This document shows positions 1-8,289 of a stretch of 55,987 bases of DNA, one piece after another (position 1 is the first letter of the stretch; every line of letters begins with the position of its first letter). Below the pieces are notes generated by a model, which saw nothing but the letters and a program-made list of their open reading frames with translations, ran no database searches and was not told the origin of the DNA. Source of the DNA: Rhodobacteraceae bacterium UBA7436 (GTDB taxonomy: Bacteria; Pseudomonadota; Alphaproteobacteria; Rhodobacterales; Rhodobacteraceae); contig DLQI01000121.1 of assembly GCA_002478745.1 (NCBI GenBank), positions 1 to 55,987 of the forward strand. The letters run 5' to 3'. A program made the position numbers and the translations under genes.

Positions 1-777
1 GTCACCTTTGAGACTGTTGCGACCCTTCGCGCTAATTCTCAAAACTCACATCCTTTTGGGTGGTAGTTGTTCAAGGAAAACGGCTGGTCACATCTAAGCA
101 TTATTTCGGATGGAGACACGTGGTTTCGCGATCCAAAGGTTTATGCCTACTTTGACCGTTTGGTTGATGACGGGTTTTTTGATGATTTTGATCAAGTCGT
201 CTTTTATGGCGCTGGCCCGTGTGGATATGCCGCCGCCGCTTTCTCGGTTGCGGCACCAGGTGCAACCGTTGTTGCAATCCAGCCTCAAGCGACTCTCGAC
301 CCACGGGTAACTGAGTGGGACGATCGCTATGTGAAAATGCGGCGGACAGATTTCACCAGCCGTTACGGATATGCGCCCGATATGCTAGATGCAGCCGAAC
401 AAGCATATGTGATTTACGATCCATATGAGCGGTTAGACGCAGCTCATGCAGCCATGTTTACGCGCTCAAATGTAAAAAAATTCCGCGTCCCTAATCTTGG
501 GGCCTCATTGCAGTCTGTGTTGATAAAGATGGAAATTCTTAAGCCTCTCCTTTTGGCTGCAGGTGGTCACAACTTGACGAATCTTAAGTTCGCGAAACTG
601 CTACGAGCGCGGCGCGATGATAGATCGTATCTTCATAAAATCATGGAGAAATTGGATACAAAAGAACGTGACACCTTCACTCGTGCCGTGTGCAATCACG
701 TCATTTCCCAAGGCAGAGCCCCTCGTTTCGAACGCAAATTGAAAGCTTTGGATGCAAAACTCATAGCTGAGGACTAG
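1..777 (+). pseudogene. Roseobacter-type conserved hypothetical protein (often labelled PAPS reductase), 5' partial, with an in-frame TAG
   Basis: The frame is open from base 1 and reads VTFETVATLRANS...PFGW, meets TAG at 64-66, then continues for 236 codons without another break. From memory, Rhodobacteraceae homologues continue without interruption through this junction (a PLGF-E-LVR type sequence), so the stop most likely replaced one sense codon; GAG to TAG is enough. The region after it, with GAGPCGYAAAAFSVAAPGA and QPQATLDPR, looks well preserved. Homologues are commonly labelled phosphoadenosine phosphosulfate reductase, but I see no PP-loop, so that function is doubtful. The part after the stop could restart at TTG 67, with only a weak GGGTGG in front. 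A recent pseudogene, stop readthrough and a sequencing error are all possible. The true start lies left of the window. Confidence 0.65.
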
Positions 778-810
778 CCTAGATCAGCCCTGCGTGCTAA
801 CGCGCGGGGC

Positions 811-1848
811 ATGACATCACAGATTACGCTTAAACGCCCCGACGACTGGCACCTTCACCTGCGCGACGGCAATATGCTGCACGCAGTCCTGCCTTCTACT
901 GCCACACATTTTGCACGTGCGATTATCATGCCGAACCTTGTTCCGCCTGTAGTTACATCAGCAGATGCAGCAGGCTATCGCGATCGCATACTAAGCGCGT
1001 TGCCCGAGGGGTCCACCTTTGAGCCTTTGATGACGCTGTACCTAACCGAACAAACCGATCCTAATGATGTCGCCGCGGCCCATGCCTCTGGCCTGATCAA
1101 GGCAGTGAAATTGTATCCTGCAGGCGCGACTACAAACTCTGCCTCAGGAGTCAGCCATTTCGACAGCGTACGACCAACGCTTGAACGAATGGCTGAAATT
1201 GGTTTGCCGCTTTGTGTGCATGGCGAGGTCACCGACAGCGATATCGACATTTTCGATCGTGAAGCGGTATTTATCGATCGTGTCCTAGACCCCATTCGTC
1301 GCACCACACCGGGTTTGCGCGTGGTTATGGAACACATCACGACCTCAAATGCGGTTGAGTATGCGCGCAGCCAAGACGACACCCTGGGTGCAACGATCAC
1401 CACACACCACTTGGTCATCAACCGCAATCACATCCTAGCTGGCGGGATCAAGCCGCACTACTATTGCCTGCCTGTCGCAAAGCGCGAAGAGCACCGTCTT
1501 GCATTGCGCGATGCAGCTACATCTGGTGAGGCCCGCTTCTTCTTAGGAACCGACAGCGCGCCACACACCGATGCGAACAAGTTGTTGCCTTGTGGCTGTG
1601 CCGGTTGCTTTACTGCACCAAATACAATGTCGATCCTCACCCAAGCGTTTGAAGAAGACAGCGCACTCGAAAAATTAGAAGGATTCACTTCCCTGAACGG
1701 CCCTGCATTTTATGGTCTGCCAGTGAATGAAGACACGATAACTTTGACTAAGGGTGATCCAGTCACCTACCCAAGCCATGTTGAAACACCTGACGGCCCT
1801 GTCACGGTTTTCGATCCGGGCTTTGATCTGAATTGGCGCGTTGAGTAA
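811..1848 (+). CDS. pyrC: Dihydroorotase, class II
   Basis: Catalyses reversible cyclisation of N-carbamoyl-L-aspartate to dihydroorotate, the third step of de novo pyrimidine synthesis, in the cytoplasm. The 345-aa length matches the E. coli-type enzyme. Metal-binding HLH is at residues 14-16, the lysine that is carboxylated to bridge the two metals is K100 in VKLYPAGATTNS, the further metal histidines are H137 (CVHGE) and H175 (MEHIT), and the catalytic aspartate is D248 (GTDSAPH). The start is the first ATG, 33 bases after the broken upstream gene. pyrE follows after 45 bases, so the two probably form a pyrimidine operon. Confidence 0.97.
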   Translation: MTSQITLKRPDDWHLHLRDGNMLHAVLPSTATHFARAIIMPNLVPPVVTSADAAGYRDRILSALPEGSTFEPLMTLYLTEQTDPNDVAAAHASGLIKAVKLYPAGATTNSASGVSHFDSVRPTLERMAEIGLPLCVHGEVTDSDIDIFDREAVFIDRVLDPIRRTTPGLRVVMEHITTSNAVEYARSQDDTLGATITTHHLVINRNHILAGGIKPHYYCLPVAKREEHRLALRDAATSGEARFFLGTDSAPHTDANKLLPCGCAGCFTAPNTMSILTQAFEEDSALEKLEGFTSLNGPAFYGLPVNEDTITLTKGDPVTYPSHVETPDGPVTVFDPGFDLNWRVE

Positions 1849-1893
1849 AACGCGCTTGTTCCAAATTAAGACTGCCGACACAAAGGACACGAA

Positions 1894-2574
1894 ATGATCC
1901 CTACAAGCTACCCAGACGCAAAAGAAATGGCCCGCCTGACCGCCCGCATGCTGCTTGAAATCAAAGCCGTGCACTTTAACACTGCAGAGCCATTCACGCT
2001 TGCTTCAGGGCTACCAAGCCCAACATACATTGATTGCCGCAAACTTATCAGCTATCCGCGCATTCGCTCAACTCTGATGGATTTTTTAACTGTCACCACA
2101 ATGCGCAACGCAGGGTTTGAAGCCTTCGACAACATCGCAGGTGGTGAAACCGCAGGGATTCCATTCGCAGCTCTCGTTGCGGAACGGATGGCACTTCCAA
2201 TGACCTATGTTCGCAAAAAGCCAAAAGGTTATGGCCGCAATGCACGCATCGAAGGTCAAATGAATGAAGGTGAACGTGTTTTGCTGGTCGAAGACCTGAC
2301 AACTGACGGTGGTTCAAAACTGTCATTTGTTGATGCGATTCGCGAAACAGGCGCATCCTGTGCCCACACAGCTGTGATTTTTTACTACGGTATTTTTCCT
2401 GAAACGGAAAAGACCTTGGGCGATCATGGGGTTGACCTGCATTACCTTTGCACATGGTGGGACGTTCTGGCCGAAGCTAAGGACTCGGGTGCGTTTGATG
2501 CCGAAACGATCAAAGGCGTCGAAGCCTTCCTAAACGACCCACGTGGCTGGCAAGAATCCAATAAAAAACCCTAA
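1894..2574 (+). CDS. pyrE: Orotate phosphoribosyltransferase
   Basis: Transfers phosphoribosyl from PRPP to orotate to give orotidine 5'-phosphate, the fifth step of pyrimidine synthesis. The 226-aa protein has the type I PRTase fold signature: the PRPP-binding loop VLLVEDLTTDGGSK at residues 129-142 with the adjacent acidic pair, and the flexible-loop basic residues VRKKPKGYGR around 106-115. It follows pyrC directly on the same strand. An 11-bp inverted repeat lies just after its stop codon and may end the transcript. Confidence 0.96.
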   Translation: MIPTSYPDAKEMARLTARMLLEIKAVHFNTAEPFTLASGLPSPTYIDCRKLISYPRIRSTLMDFLTVTTMRNAGFEAFDNIAGGETAGIPFAALVAERMALPMTYVRKKPKGYGRNARIEGQMNEGERVLLVEDLTTDGGSKLSFVDAIRETGASCAHTAVIFYYGIFPETEKTLGDHGVDLHYLCTWWDVLAEAKDSGAFDAETIKGVEAFLNDPRGWQESNKKP

Positions 2575-2581
2575 GAAAAAC

Positions 2582-2624
2582 ACCGTATCTAGGGTCGGAG
2601 TTAACTTTTGATTCTAGATACGGT
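2582..2624 (+). terminator. 11-bp perfect inverted repeat between pyrE and dnaB
   Basis: ACCGTATCTAG at 2582-2592 is repeated as its exact reverse complement at 2614-2624, with a 21-base loop. It starts 8 bases after the pyrE stop. No clear T-run follows the right arm, so it is either an atypical terminator or a protein-binding site upstream of dnaB. The choice of terminator is inference. Confidence 0.35.
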
Positions 2625-2731
2625 ATGCTTCCCCCCAAGCGAAACATATCCACAAGATATCCAGATTGCGCTGCCCCACCTTTGACGTTTAAGACAAACG
2701 CTAATACCGCTGGGGGGCATACGGGGACACC

Positions 2732-4234
2732 ATGAACGAAATTAGCAGCATTCCAGTATCCGGCATCCCTGAAGTTCAGGCCGCTGAAACTATGCCTCAC
2801 TCTATCGAGGCAGAACAGCAATTGCTGGGCGCAATTCTGACCAATAATGATGTATATGACCGTATTGCTTCGATCATTGGCGAAAAACATTTTTATGAGC
2901 CAGTTCATGGCCGCATCTTTGACATCGCCGCTGCTCGTATTGCGAAAAACAACCTAGCCAGCCCTGTAACCCTCAAATCCTTCATGGCAGATGATGAGGG
3001 GCTTAACGAACTTGGTGGCGCAGCTTACCTTGCCCGCCTTGCAGGTGCCGCAGTCAGCGCCTTTGCTTTACGTGACTATGCGCAGATGATTTACGATCTG
3101 GCTGTGCGCCGTGACTTGATCCTTTTGGGCCGAGACATCAGTGCCAAAGCCGCGCAAGTGAACGTGGATTCTGAGCCGCGTGAACAAATCGTTGAAGCCG
3201 AACAACAACTTTATAAGCTAGCCGAACAAGGCCAAGCAGAAAGCGGTTTCCAAAGCTTTCTGAAGGCTGTGACCGAGGCCGTGAACCTAGCAAACACCGC
3301 ATATCAGCGTGATGGTGGCATGTCTGGCATCTCGACAGGCTTGATCGATATGGACAAAAAGCTGGGCGGCTTGCACCCGTCTGACCTTTTGATCCTCGCT
3401 GGTCGCCCATCCATGGGAAAAACTTCACTTGCGACCAACATCGCGTTCAACGTGGCCAAAGCCTACAAAAAAGGCAAAAAGCACGATGGATCTGAGGGTG
3501 CTGTAGAGGGCGGCGTTGTAGGCTTTTATTCCCTTGAGATGAGCGCGGACCAGTTGGCGGCACGTATTCTATCTGAAGCGTCCCAAGTACCATCTGAACA
3601 AATTCGTCGTGGTGACATGACCGAAACAGAATTCCGTCGCTTTGTTGATGCGGCTAAGTCGCTTGAGGCATGTCCTCTGTTCATCGATGACACTCCTGCT
3701 CTACCCATCAGCCAATTGGCGGCACGTGCCCGCCGCCTGAAGCGGACGCATGGTCTGGATGTGTTGATCATCGACTACCTTCAGCTGGTGCGTGGCACAG
3801 GACGTTCCGAAAACCGTGTGAACGAAATTTCCGAAATTACGATGGGCATGAAAGCGATTGCCAAAGAATTGCAGATCCCTGTGATCGCGTTGTCGCAGCT
3901 TTCGCGTCAGGTTGAAAACCGCGAAGATAAACGCCCACAACTCTCTGACCTACGTGAATCGGGTTCAATTGAGCAAGACGCCGACGTTGTTATGTTCGTA
4001 TACCGCGAAGAATACTACAAAGAGCGTGAAAAGCCGGGCGATCACGATCTTGAAGCTATGGCACGCTGGCAAGAGGAAATGGAACGTCTTCATGGGCGCG
4101 CCGAGGTTGTTATTGGTAAACAACGTCACGGTCCAATTGGCACTGTTGACCTTTCCTTTGAAGGTAAGTTCACACGCTTTGGCAACCTTGCACAGCCTTG
4201 GCAAGACGGTGGACGCGACGATCAAGAGTTCTAA
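2732..4234 (+). CDS. dnaB: Replicative DNA helicase DnaB
   Basis: Hexameric 5'-3' helicase that unwinds DNA ahead of the replication fork and recruits primase. The 500-aa protein has the N-terminal DnaB domain (about residues 22-125, starting PHSIEAEQQLLGAIL) and the RecA-like ATPase domain from about 195. Walker A is GRPSMGKTS at 224-232; further down are LIIDYLQL (Walker B/H3) and the DLRESGSIEQDAD segment. No intein is present. The ATG lies after a G-rich stretch (GGGGACACC) acting as ribosome binding site. It has its own 157-base upstream region and is followed 72 bases later by alr. Confidence 0.97.
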   Translation: MNEISSIPVSGIPEVQAAETMPHSIEAEQQLLGAILTNNDVYDRIASIIGEKHFYEPVHGRIFDIAAARIAKNNLASPVTLKSFMADDEGLNELGGAAYLARLAGAAVSAFALRDYAQMIYDLAVRRDLILLGRDISAKAAQVNVDSEPREQIVEAEQQLYKLAEQGQAESGFQSFLKAVTEAVNLANTAYQRDGGMSGISTGLIDMDKKLGGLHPSDLLILAGRPSMGKTSLATNIAFNVAKAYKKGKKHDGSEGAVEGGVVGFYSLEMSADQLAARILSEASQVPSEQIRRGDMTETEFRRFVDAAKSLEACPLFIDDTPALPISQLAARARRLKRTHGLDVLIIDYLQLVRGTGRSENRVNEISEITMGMKAIAKELQIPVIALSQLSRQVENREDKRPQLSDLRESGSIEQDADVVMFVYREEYYKEREKPGDHDLEAMARWQEEMERLHGRAEVVIGKQRHGPIGTVDLSFEGKFTRFGNLAQPWQDGGRDDQEF

Positions 4235-4306
4235 TTGCAGCCGTTATCCAACGGCATAAAACAGATTTCCTCTTGACCCCACGCACCGCCCTGTCAAAAC
4301 CGAATT

Positions 4307-5341
4307 ATGGGTACAGCTAGACTAACAATCGATCTAAACGCCGTCGTCAACAATTGGCGCGCTTTGGATGCAATGACAAACTGCGAAACCGCTGCTGTTG
4401 TTAAGGCAAATGGCTATGGCTTGGGCGCGCCCTCCGTGGCGCGGGTTCTTGCAAAAGCAGGAGCACGTACATTTTTCGTGGCGGCTGCTGAAGAAGGCGT
4501 GATTTTAAGGTCTGCCCTTGGTTCTGGCCCAACGATCAACATATTTTCCGGCCATATGGACGGCGACACCGATATCATTCGTAGCTCAGAATTAACGCCA
4601 ATGATCAACTCCGTTGACCAAATGTTGCGCCACGTCGAGGCATTGCCGGCGGCCCCATTTGGTATTCAGTTGGACAGTGGCATGAACCGCCTGGGGATGG
4701 AACCTGAAGAATGGTCCGCTGTGCGCGATATCGCACTTGCACAAAACCCAACACTGATCATGTCCCATTTGGCATGTGCTGACGAACCTGATCATCCTAT
4801 GAATGCCCAACAACTAAAAACCTTTCGCGAGATGACCGATGGATTAGATGTACCATGTTCATTGGCGGCTACTGGTGGTGTTTTACTTGGGTCAAATTAT
4901 CACTTTGACATGACCAGACCCGGTATCGGGCTTTATGGCGGAATGCCCTACGAAGGTGCACAATCTGTCGTCACATTGGATATTCCTGTAATCCAAACCA
5001 GAAAAGTTATCCAATTCGAAACAGTGGGTTACGGCAATCGCTGGGTAGCGGAGCAAGACAGCACTGTTGCAACAATTGCAGCTGGCTATGCTGACGGTCT
5101 TATCCGCGCGATGGGCAACGGCGCACGCCTTTATGCTGGTGACCTCCAAGTTCCTGTCATCGGACGTGTTTCGATGGACCTCATTACGGCGGATATATCC
5201 CACCTGCCAGAGGAACCGACGACACTGCAATTGTTGGGCACACATCAATCCGTTGATGACGTGGCTGATTATGCGGGAACCATAGGCTATGAAATACTTA
5301 CCTCTTTCGGCAATCGTTACGCACGGACTTACCTAGAATGA
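4307..5341 (+). CDS. alr: Alanine racemase
   Basis: PLP enzyme that interconverts L- and D-alanine, supplying D-alanine for peptidoglycan. The PLP lysine is K33 in VVKANGYGLG and the second catalytic residue is Y242 in VGYGNRW; the C-terminal beta domain ends with GYEILTSFGNRYAR. At 344 aa it is slightly short but complete. Its stop overlaps the start of mlaE by four bases (ATGA, 5338-5341), so envelope lipid transport genes are translationally coupled to cell-wall precursor synthesis here. Confidence 0.95.
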   Translation: MGTARLTIDLNAVVNNWRALDAMTNCETAAVVKANGYGLGAPSVARVLAKAGARTFFVAAAEEGVILRSALGSGPTINIFSGHMDGDTDIIRSSELTPMINSVDQMLRHVEALPAAPFGIQLDSGMNRLGMEPEEWSAVRDIALAQNPTLIMSHLACADEPDHPMNAQQLKTFREMTDGLDVPCSLAATGGVLLGSNYHFDMTRPGIGLYGGMPYEGAQSVVTLDIPVIQTRKVIQFETVGYGNRWVAEQDSTVATIAAGYADGLIRAMGNGARLYAGDLQVPVIGRVSMDLITADISHLPEEPTTLQLLGTHQSVDDVADYAGTIGYEILTSFGNRYARTYLE

Positions 5342-6111
5342 CGTTATTAGCTGCCATAGGTCGTTCGTTTCTTGGGCTCATTGCTGCAATTGGGCGTATT
5401 GCGATTTTTGCAGGACAAACGATTGGTCATATTGTACGCGGACCATTCTATCTACGTGAATTAGCCGTTTCCTTTTTGAACATCGGTTGGCTGTCCCTAC
5501 CGGTTGTTGGCCTGACCTCTCTGTTCACGGGTGCCGCACTAGCGTTGCAGATCTATGCAGGCAGTGCCCGATTTAGTGCAGAAGCTGTGGTTCCCCAAAT
5601 CGTAGCCATTGGCATGGTGCGCGAACTTGGTCCCGTTTTGGTTGGATTAATGATTGCCGCACGTGTTACTTCGTCAATCGCAGCTGAAATCGCGACGATG
5701 AAGGTTACTGAGCAAATCGATGCTCTTGTCACATTGTCCACACACCCCATGAAATATCTGACCGTTCCACGTGTTTTGGCCGCTACCATTGTTGTTCCAT
5801 TGCTGGTTGCTGTCGGTGATATCATCGGCATCTTCGGTGGATACGCCGTGGCAACGGGCACATTAGGGTTCAATCCTGCTGCCTATATCCGGAACACCCT
5901 AGACTTTTTAGAACTGAAAGACGTGGTGTCCTCACTCGCCAAAGGTGCGATGTTTGGATTCATTGCTGCACTGATGGGATGCTATTACGGCATGAATTCT
6001 GGCCGGGGCGCGCAGGGCGTTGGCAGTGCAACCAAAGGATCTGTGGAAGCTGCCGCAGTCTTGATTTTAGGTGCGAACTTCGTTCTGACGGGGGTATTTT
6101 TCTCACTATGA
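5338..6111 (+). CDS. mlaE: MlaE-family ABC transporter permease
   Basis: Inner-membrane permease of the Mla-type lipid transporter that moves phospholipids between inner and outer membrane. The 257-aa protein shows about five hydrophobic segments and the family core VAIGMVRELGPVLVGLMIAA plus an AEIATMKVTEQIDAL loop. It begins in the ATGA overlap with alr and its own stop overlaps the ATPase start (ATGA 6108-6111). No MlaD (MCE) substrate-binding gene lies in the window, so the periplasmic partner must be encoded elsewhere. Confidence 0.9.
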   Translation: MTLLAAIGRSFLGLIAAIGRIAIFAGQTIGHIVRGPFYLRELAVSFLNIGWLSLPVVGLTSLFTGAALALQIYAGSARFSAEAVVPQIVAIGMVRELGPVLVGLMIAARVTSSIAAEIATMKVTEQIDALVTLSTHPMKYLTVPRVLAATIVVPLLVAVGDIIGIFGGYAVATGTLGFNPAAYIRNTLDFLELKDVVSSLAKGAMFGFIAALMGCYYGMNSGRGAQGVGSATKGSVEAAAVLILGANFVLTGVFFSL

Positions 6112-6854
6112 TCAAACTTATTGGCGTCACAAAATCTTTTGGAAACAACCATGTACTACGCGGTGTTGACCTCACTGTAGATCGCGGAACATCCTTGGTA
6201 ATTATTGGTGGCTCTGGAACAGGTAAATCAATCGCAATCAAGTCTGTTCTTGGTTTGGTCACACCTGACGCAGGGAAAATAACTGTGGATGGTCAGGACG
6301 TCACCCAGACCGATCGCGACGCGTTCTTGGCTCGTTTTGGCATGTTGTTCCAAGGTGCCGCGTTGTTCGACAGTCTTCCCGTTTGGCAGAACGTCGCCTT
6401 TCGTCTTTTGCGCGGCTCACTCAAACGCCCAAAGGACGAGGCCCGACAGATCGCCATCGAAAAGCTACGGCGCGTTGGATTGACCCCAGATGTAGCAGAC
6501 CGATTGCCCGCGGAATTGTCTGGCGGCATGCAAAAGCGTGTTGGCCTTGCCCGTGCCATTGCGGCGGATCCTGAAATTATCTTTTTCGATGAACCAACAA
6601 CGGGCCTAGACCCGATCATGGCAGGCGTCATCAACGACCTGATCCGCGAAATCGTTGTGGAAATGGGCGCGACTGCCATCACCATCACCCATGACATGAC
6701 ATCTGTTCGTGCGATTGCTGACAATGTGGCGATGTTACATGACGGCGTTATTCAATGGGCTGGCCCAGTTGGCGACATCGATACGTCGGGTGACCCCTTT
6801 CTTGACCAATTCATCCATGGTCGCGCAATTGGCCCTATTGAAGCGGTCCGCTAG
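6108..6854 (+). CDS. mlaF: MlaF-type ABC transporter ATP-binding protein
   Basis: ATPase that powers the MlaE permease. Starting at ATG 6108, in the ATGA overlap with mlaE, gives 248 aa beginning MIKLIGVTKSFG, which fits the family. The same frame is open further upstream, but that extension would lie inside mlaE and does not look like protein. Walker A is GGSGTGKS at 34-41, the signature is LSGGMQKRVGLARAI, and Walker B is IIFFDEPTTGLDP with an ITHD switch histidine. pqiA follows 38 bases later. Confidence 0.93.
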   Translation: MIKLIGVTKSFGNNHVLRGVDLTVDRGTSLVIIGGSGTGKSIAIKSVLGLVTPDAGKITVDGQDVTQTDRDAFLARFGMLFQGAALFDSLPVWQNVAFRLLRGSLKRPKDEARQIAIEKLRRVGLTPDVADRLPAELSGGMQKRVGLARAIAADPEIIFFDEPTTGLDPIMAGVINDLIREIVVEMGATAITITHDMTSVRAIADNVAMLHDGVIQWAGPVGDIDTSGDPFLDQFIHGRAIGPIEAVR

Positions 6855-6892
6855 GTCGCCCATATCCATATGGTATTAGAAGTAGGTTTTCT

Positions 6893-7336
6893 ATGTTGCG
6901 CTATACCAATCTGTCCCTTTTGATCCTTTATCCCATTGCGTGGTTTGCCCCACTTTTGAATGCTGGATTGCTCCCATTGTTTGGTCTCAAAGAAATCAGC
7001 GTAATGAGTGGCCTGCAATCCTTGTGGGAAACAGATGTGTTTCTGGCCCTTGTGGTAACCGTTTTTGCTTTGTTTGCTCCCTATGCAAAGACAATCGGTT
7101 TGGCATTACTGCATTGGAACCTGCTGAGCCAAAAGCTGCTGCCAGCACTTCACATCCTTGGAAAACTTGCGATGGCAGATATCTTTTTAATCGCGTTGTA
7201 TATCACCCTGTCCAAGGGAATCGGGATCGGACGTATCGAAACTGCATGGGGGCTCTATTTGTTCACCGCGTGTATCATCGCGTCACTTCTGGTGTCCCTG
7301 TTTAGTAAACAGTCCGAACCAAAAGCAATTGATTGA
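6893..7336 (+). CDS. pqiA: Paraquat-inducible protein A (PqiA) family membrane protein
   Basis: A 147-aa, highly hydrophobic protein with about four membrane segments (roughly residues 5-25, 50-72, 85-110, 120-140). The sequence resembles the PqiA domain, for example GLQSLWETDVFLALVVTVFALFAPYAKT. PqiA proteins accompany MCE-domain lipid transport systems in Gram-negative bacteria, which fits the preceding mlaE-mlaF. It is half the size of E. coli PqiA, which carries two such domains; single-domain forms are common. A hairpin with a T-run follows at 7371. Confidence 0.75.
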   Translation: MLRYTNLSLLILYPIAWFAPLLNAGLLPLFGLKEISVMSGLQSLWETDVFLALVVTVFALFAPYAKTIGLALLHWNLLSQKLLPALHILGKLAMADIFLIALYITLSKGIGIGRIETAWGLYLFTACIIASLLVSLFSKQSEPKAID

Positions 7337-7370
7337 ACTCTTAATTGCAACAATGCTGAGAACTTGGCCG

Positions 7371-7406
7371 CTTTTTCAGTGAAAATGACCTGAAAAAGTA
7401 TTTTTT
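7371..7406 (+). terminator. Intrinsic terminator after pqiA
   Basis: CTTTTTCAG at 7371-7379 pairs exactly with CTGAAAAAG at 7390-7398 across a 10-base loop, and TATTTTTT follows. The stem is AT-rich, so strength is uncertain. It sits 35 bases after the pqiA stop and would end the alr-mlaE-mlaF-pqiA transcript. Confidence 0.55.
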
Positions 7407-7478
7407 CCCCTCGCGAGAACAACTAAAAAGCGTATATTTGCTTACCAACAATCTAACGCTTCTGGGGGAGGGTCTGAC

Positions 7479-8240
7479 GTGTTGCAATTGAAGGCCTTGG
7501 CCTTTGTTATTCAGTATTTGATGCAAAGACTCGCTTTGCTTGTGTTCGCCACTGCGTCCCTAGTAATTTTGTGCGCTACCATCGCCGCAAGCTTTGGCAT
7601 TTTACCTTGGATCCAAATGAACTTACGCTGGGACGGGCTAACTGTACCGAACGCAGGGATGTTTGTTCAGGTTGGCATAACCATCCTTGCCGTTGGCATC
7701 TGCTTCTTTGTTCCGTCGAACAGCCGCATCATTCAACTTGAGAACTCACACCGTCAATTTTCAATTGGTATGACTGATGTCTCACGCGCTTATGGTGCCG
7801 TCCATGCTGCAGATCGCGGCGATGCTTTTCGCCTTAGCAATGAATTTGACAGTGTGCGCGAGCGTCTCGCGTATTTGCGCGATCACCCAGATCTATCGTC
7901 TCTAGAGCCCACTGTTTTGGAGGTTGCCGCGCAGATGTCGCATGTCTCGAAAGAGCTTGCCGAAGTGTATTCGGACGATCGCGTGACGCGCGCACGTGGT
8001 TTTTTGGAACAACGTCAATTCGAATTGCAACAATTCAACGGACGCTTGGGGCAAGCCAAAATGGTAAGCACCGAATTAAAGCATTGGCTGCACGAAATTG
8101 AATTGGAAGAGTCAGTTGCTGCGGCCCAATTAGTGCGCCTTCGTGAGGAGCTCAAAGACGTCTTACCAGAATTGGGCATCGAAACAGTTGTGCGTGCAGA
8201 CAACACCATTGTTGAGCTGACGCCGAAAGCTGCTGAATAA
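7479..8240 (+). CDS. Membrane-anchored coiled-coil protein of unknown function
   Basis: I do not recognise a characterised family. The 253-aa protein has two hydrophobic segments (about residues 15-40 and 60-80), then a soluble part rich in E, Q, L and R from about 85 with heptad-like coiled-coil stretches (roughly 140-235). It would be an inner-membrane protein with a long helical domain. Roseobacter homologues are, from memory, sometimes labelled DNA repair protein, perhaps only because radA lies next to them; nothing in the sequence shows such a role. The start chosen is GTG 7479; an ATG at 7521 would shorten the first membrane segment. radA follows 49 bases later. Confidence 0.6.
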   Translation: MLQLKALAFVIQYLMQRLALLVFATASLVILCATIAASFGILPWIQMNLRWDGLTVPNAGMFVQVGITILAVGICFFVPSNSRIIQLENSHRQFSIGMTDVSRAYGAVHAADRGDAFRLSNEFDSVRERLAYLRDHPDLSSLEPTVLEVAAQMSHVSKELAEVYSDDRVTRARGFLEQRQFELQQFNGRLGQAKMVSTELKHWLHEIELEESVAAAQLVRLREELKDVLPELGIETVVRADNTIVELTPKAAE

Positions 8241-8289
8241 GTGTCATTTAGGTTTTGACCCCGCGCGATAGCTCAGGCACATAAGCTCT

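Noticed and set aside
1..777. Naming the first gene phosphoadenosine phosphosulfate reductase
   Set aside because: Homologues often carry that label, but no PP-loop or catalytic cysteine motif of PAPS reductases is visible.
4240..4255. 6-bp hairpin GCCGTT/AACGGC after dnaB as a terminator
   Set aside because: The stem is short, has no T-run, and alr follows closely; too weak to call.
5979..6107. N-terminal extension of MlaF in the same frame
   Set aside because: It lies inside mlaE, is rich in Arg/Cys and not family-like; the ATGA overlap start at 6108 is clearly better.
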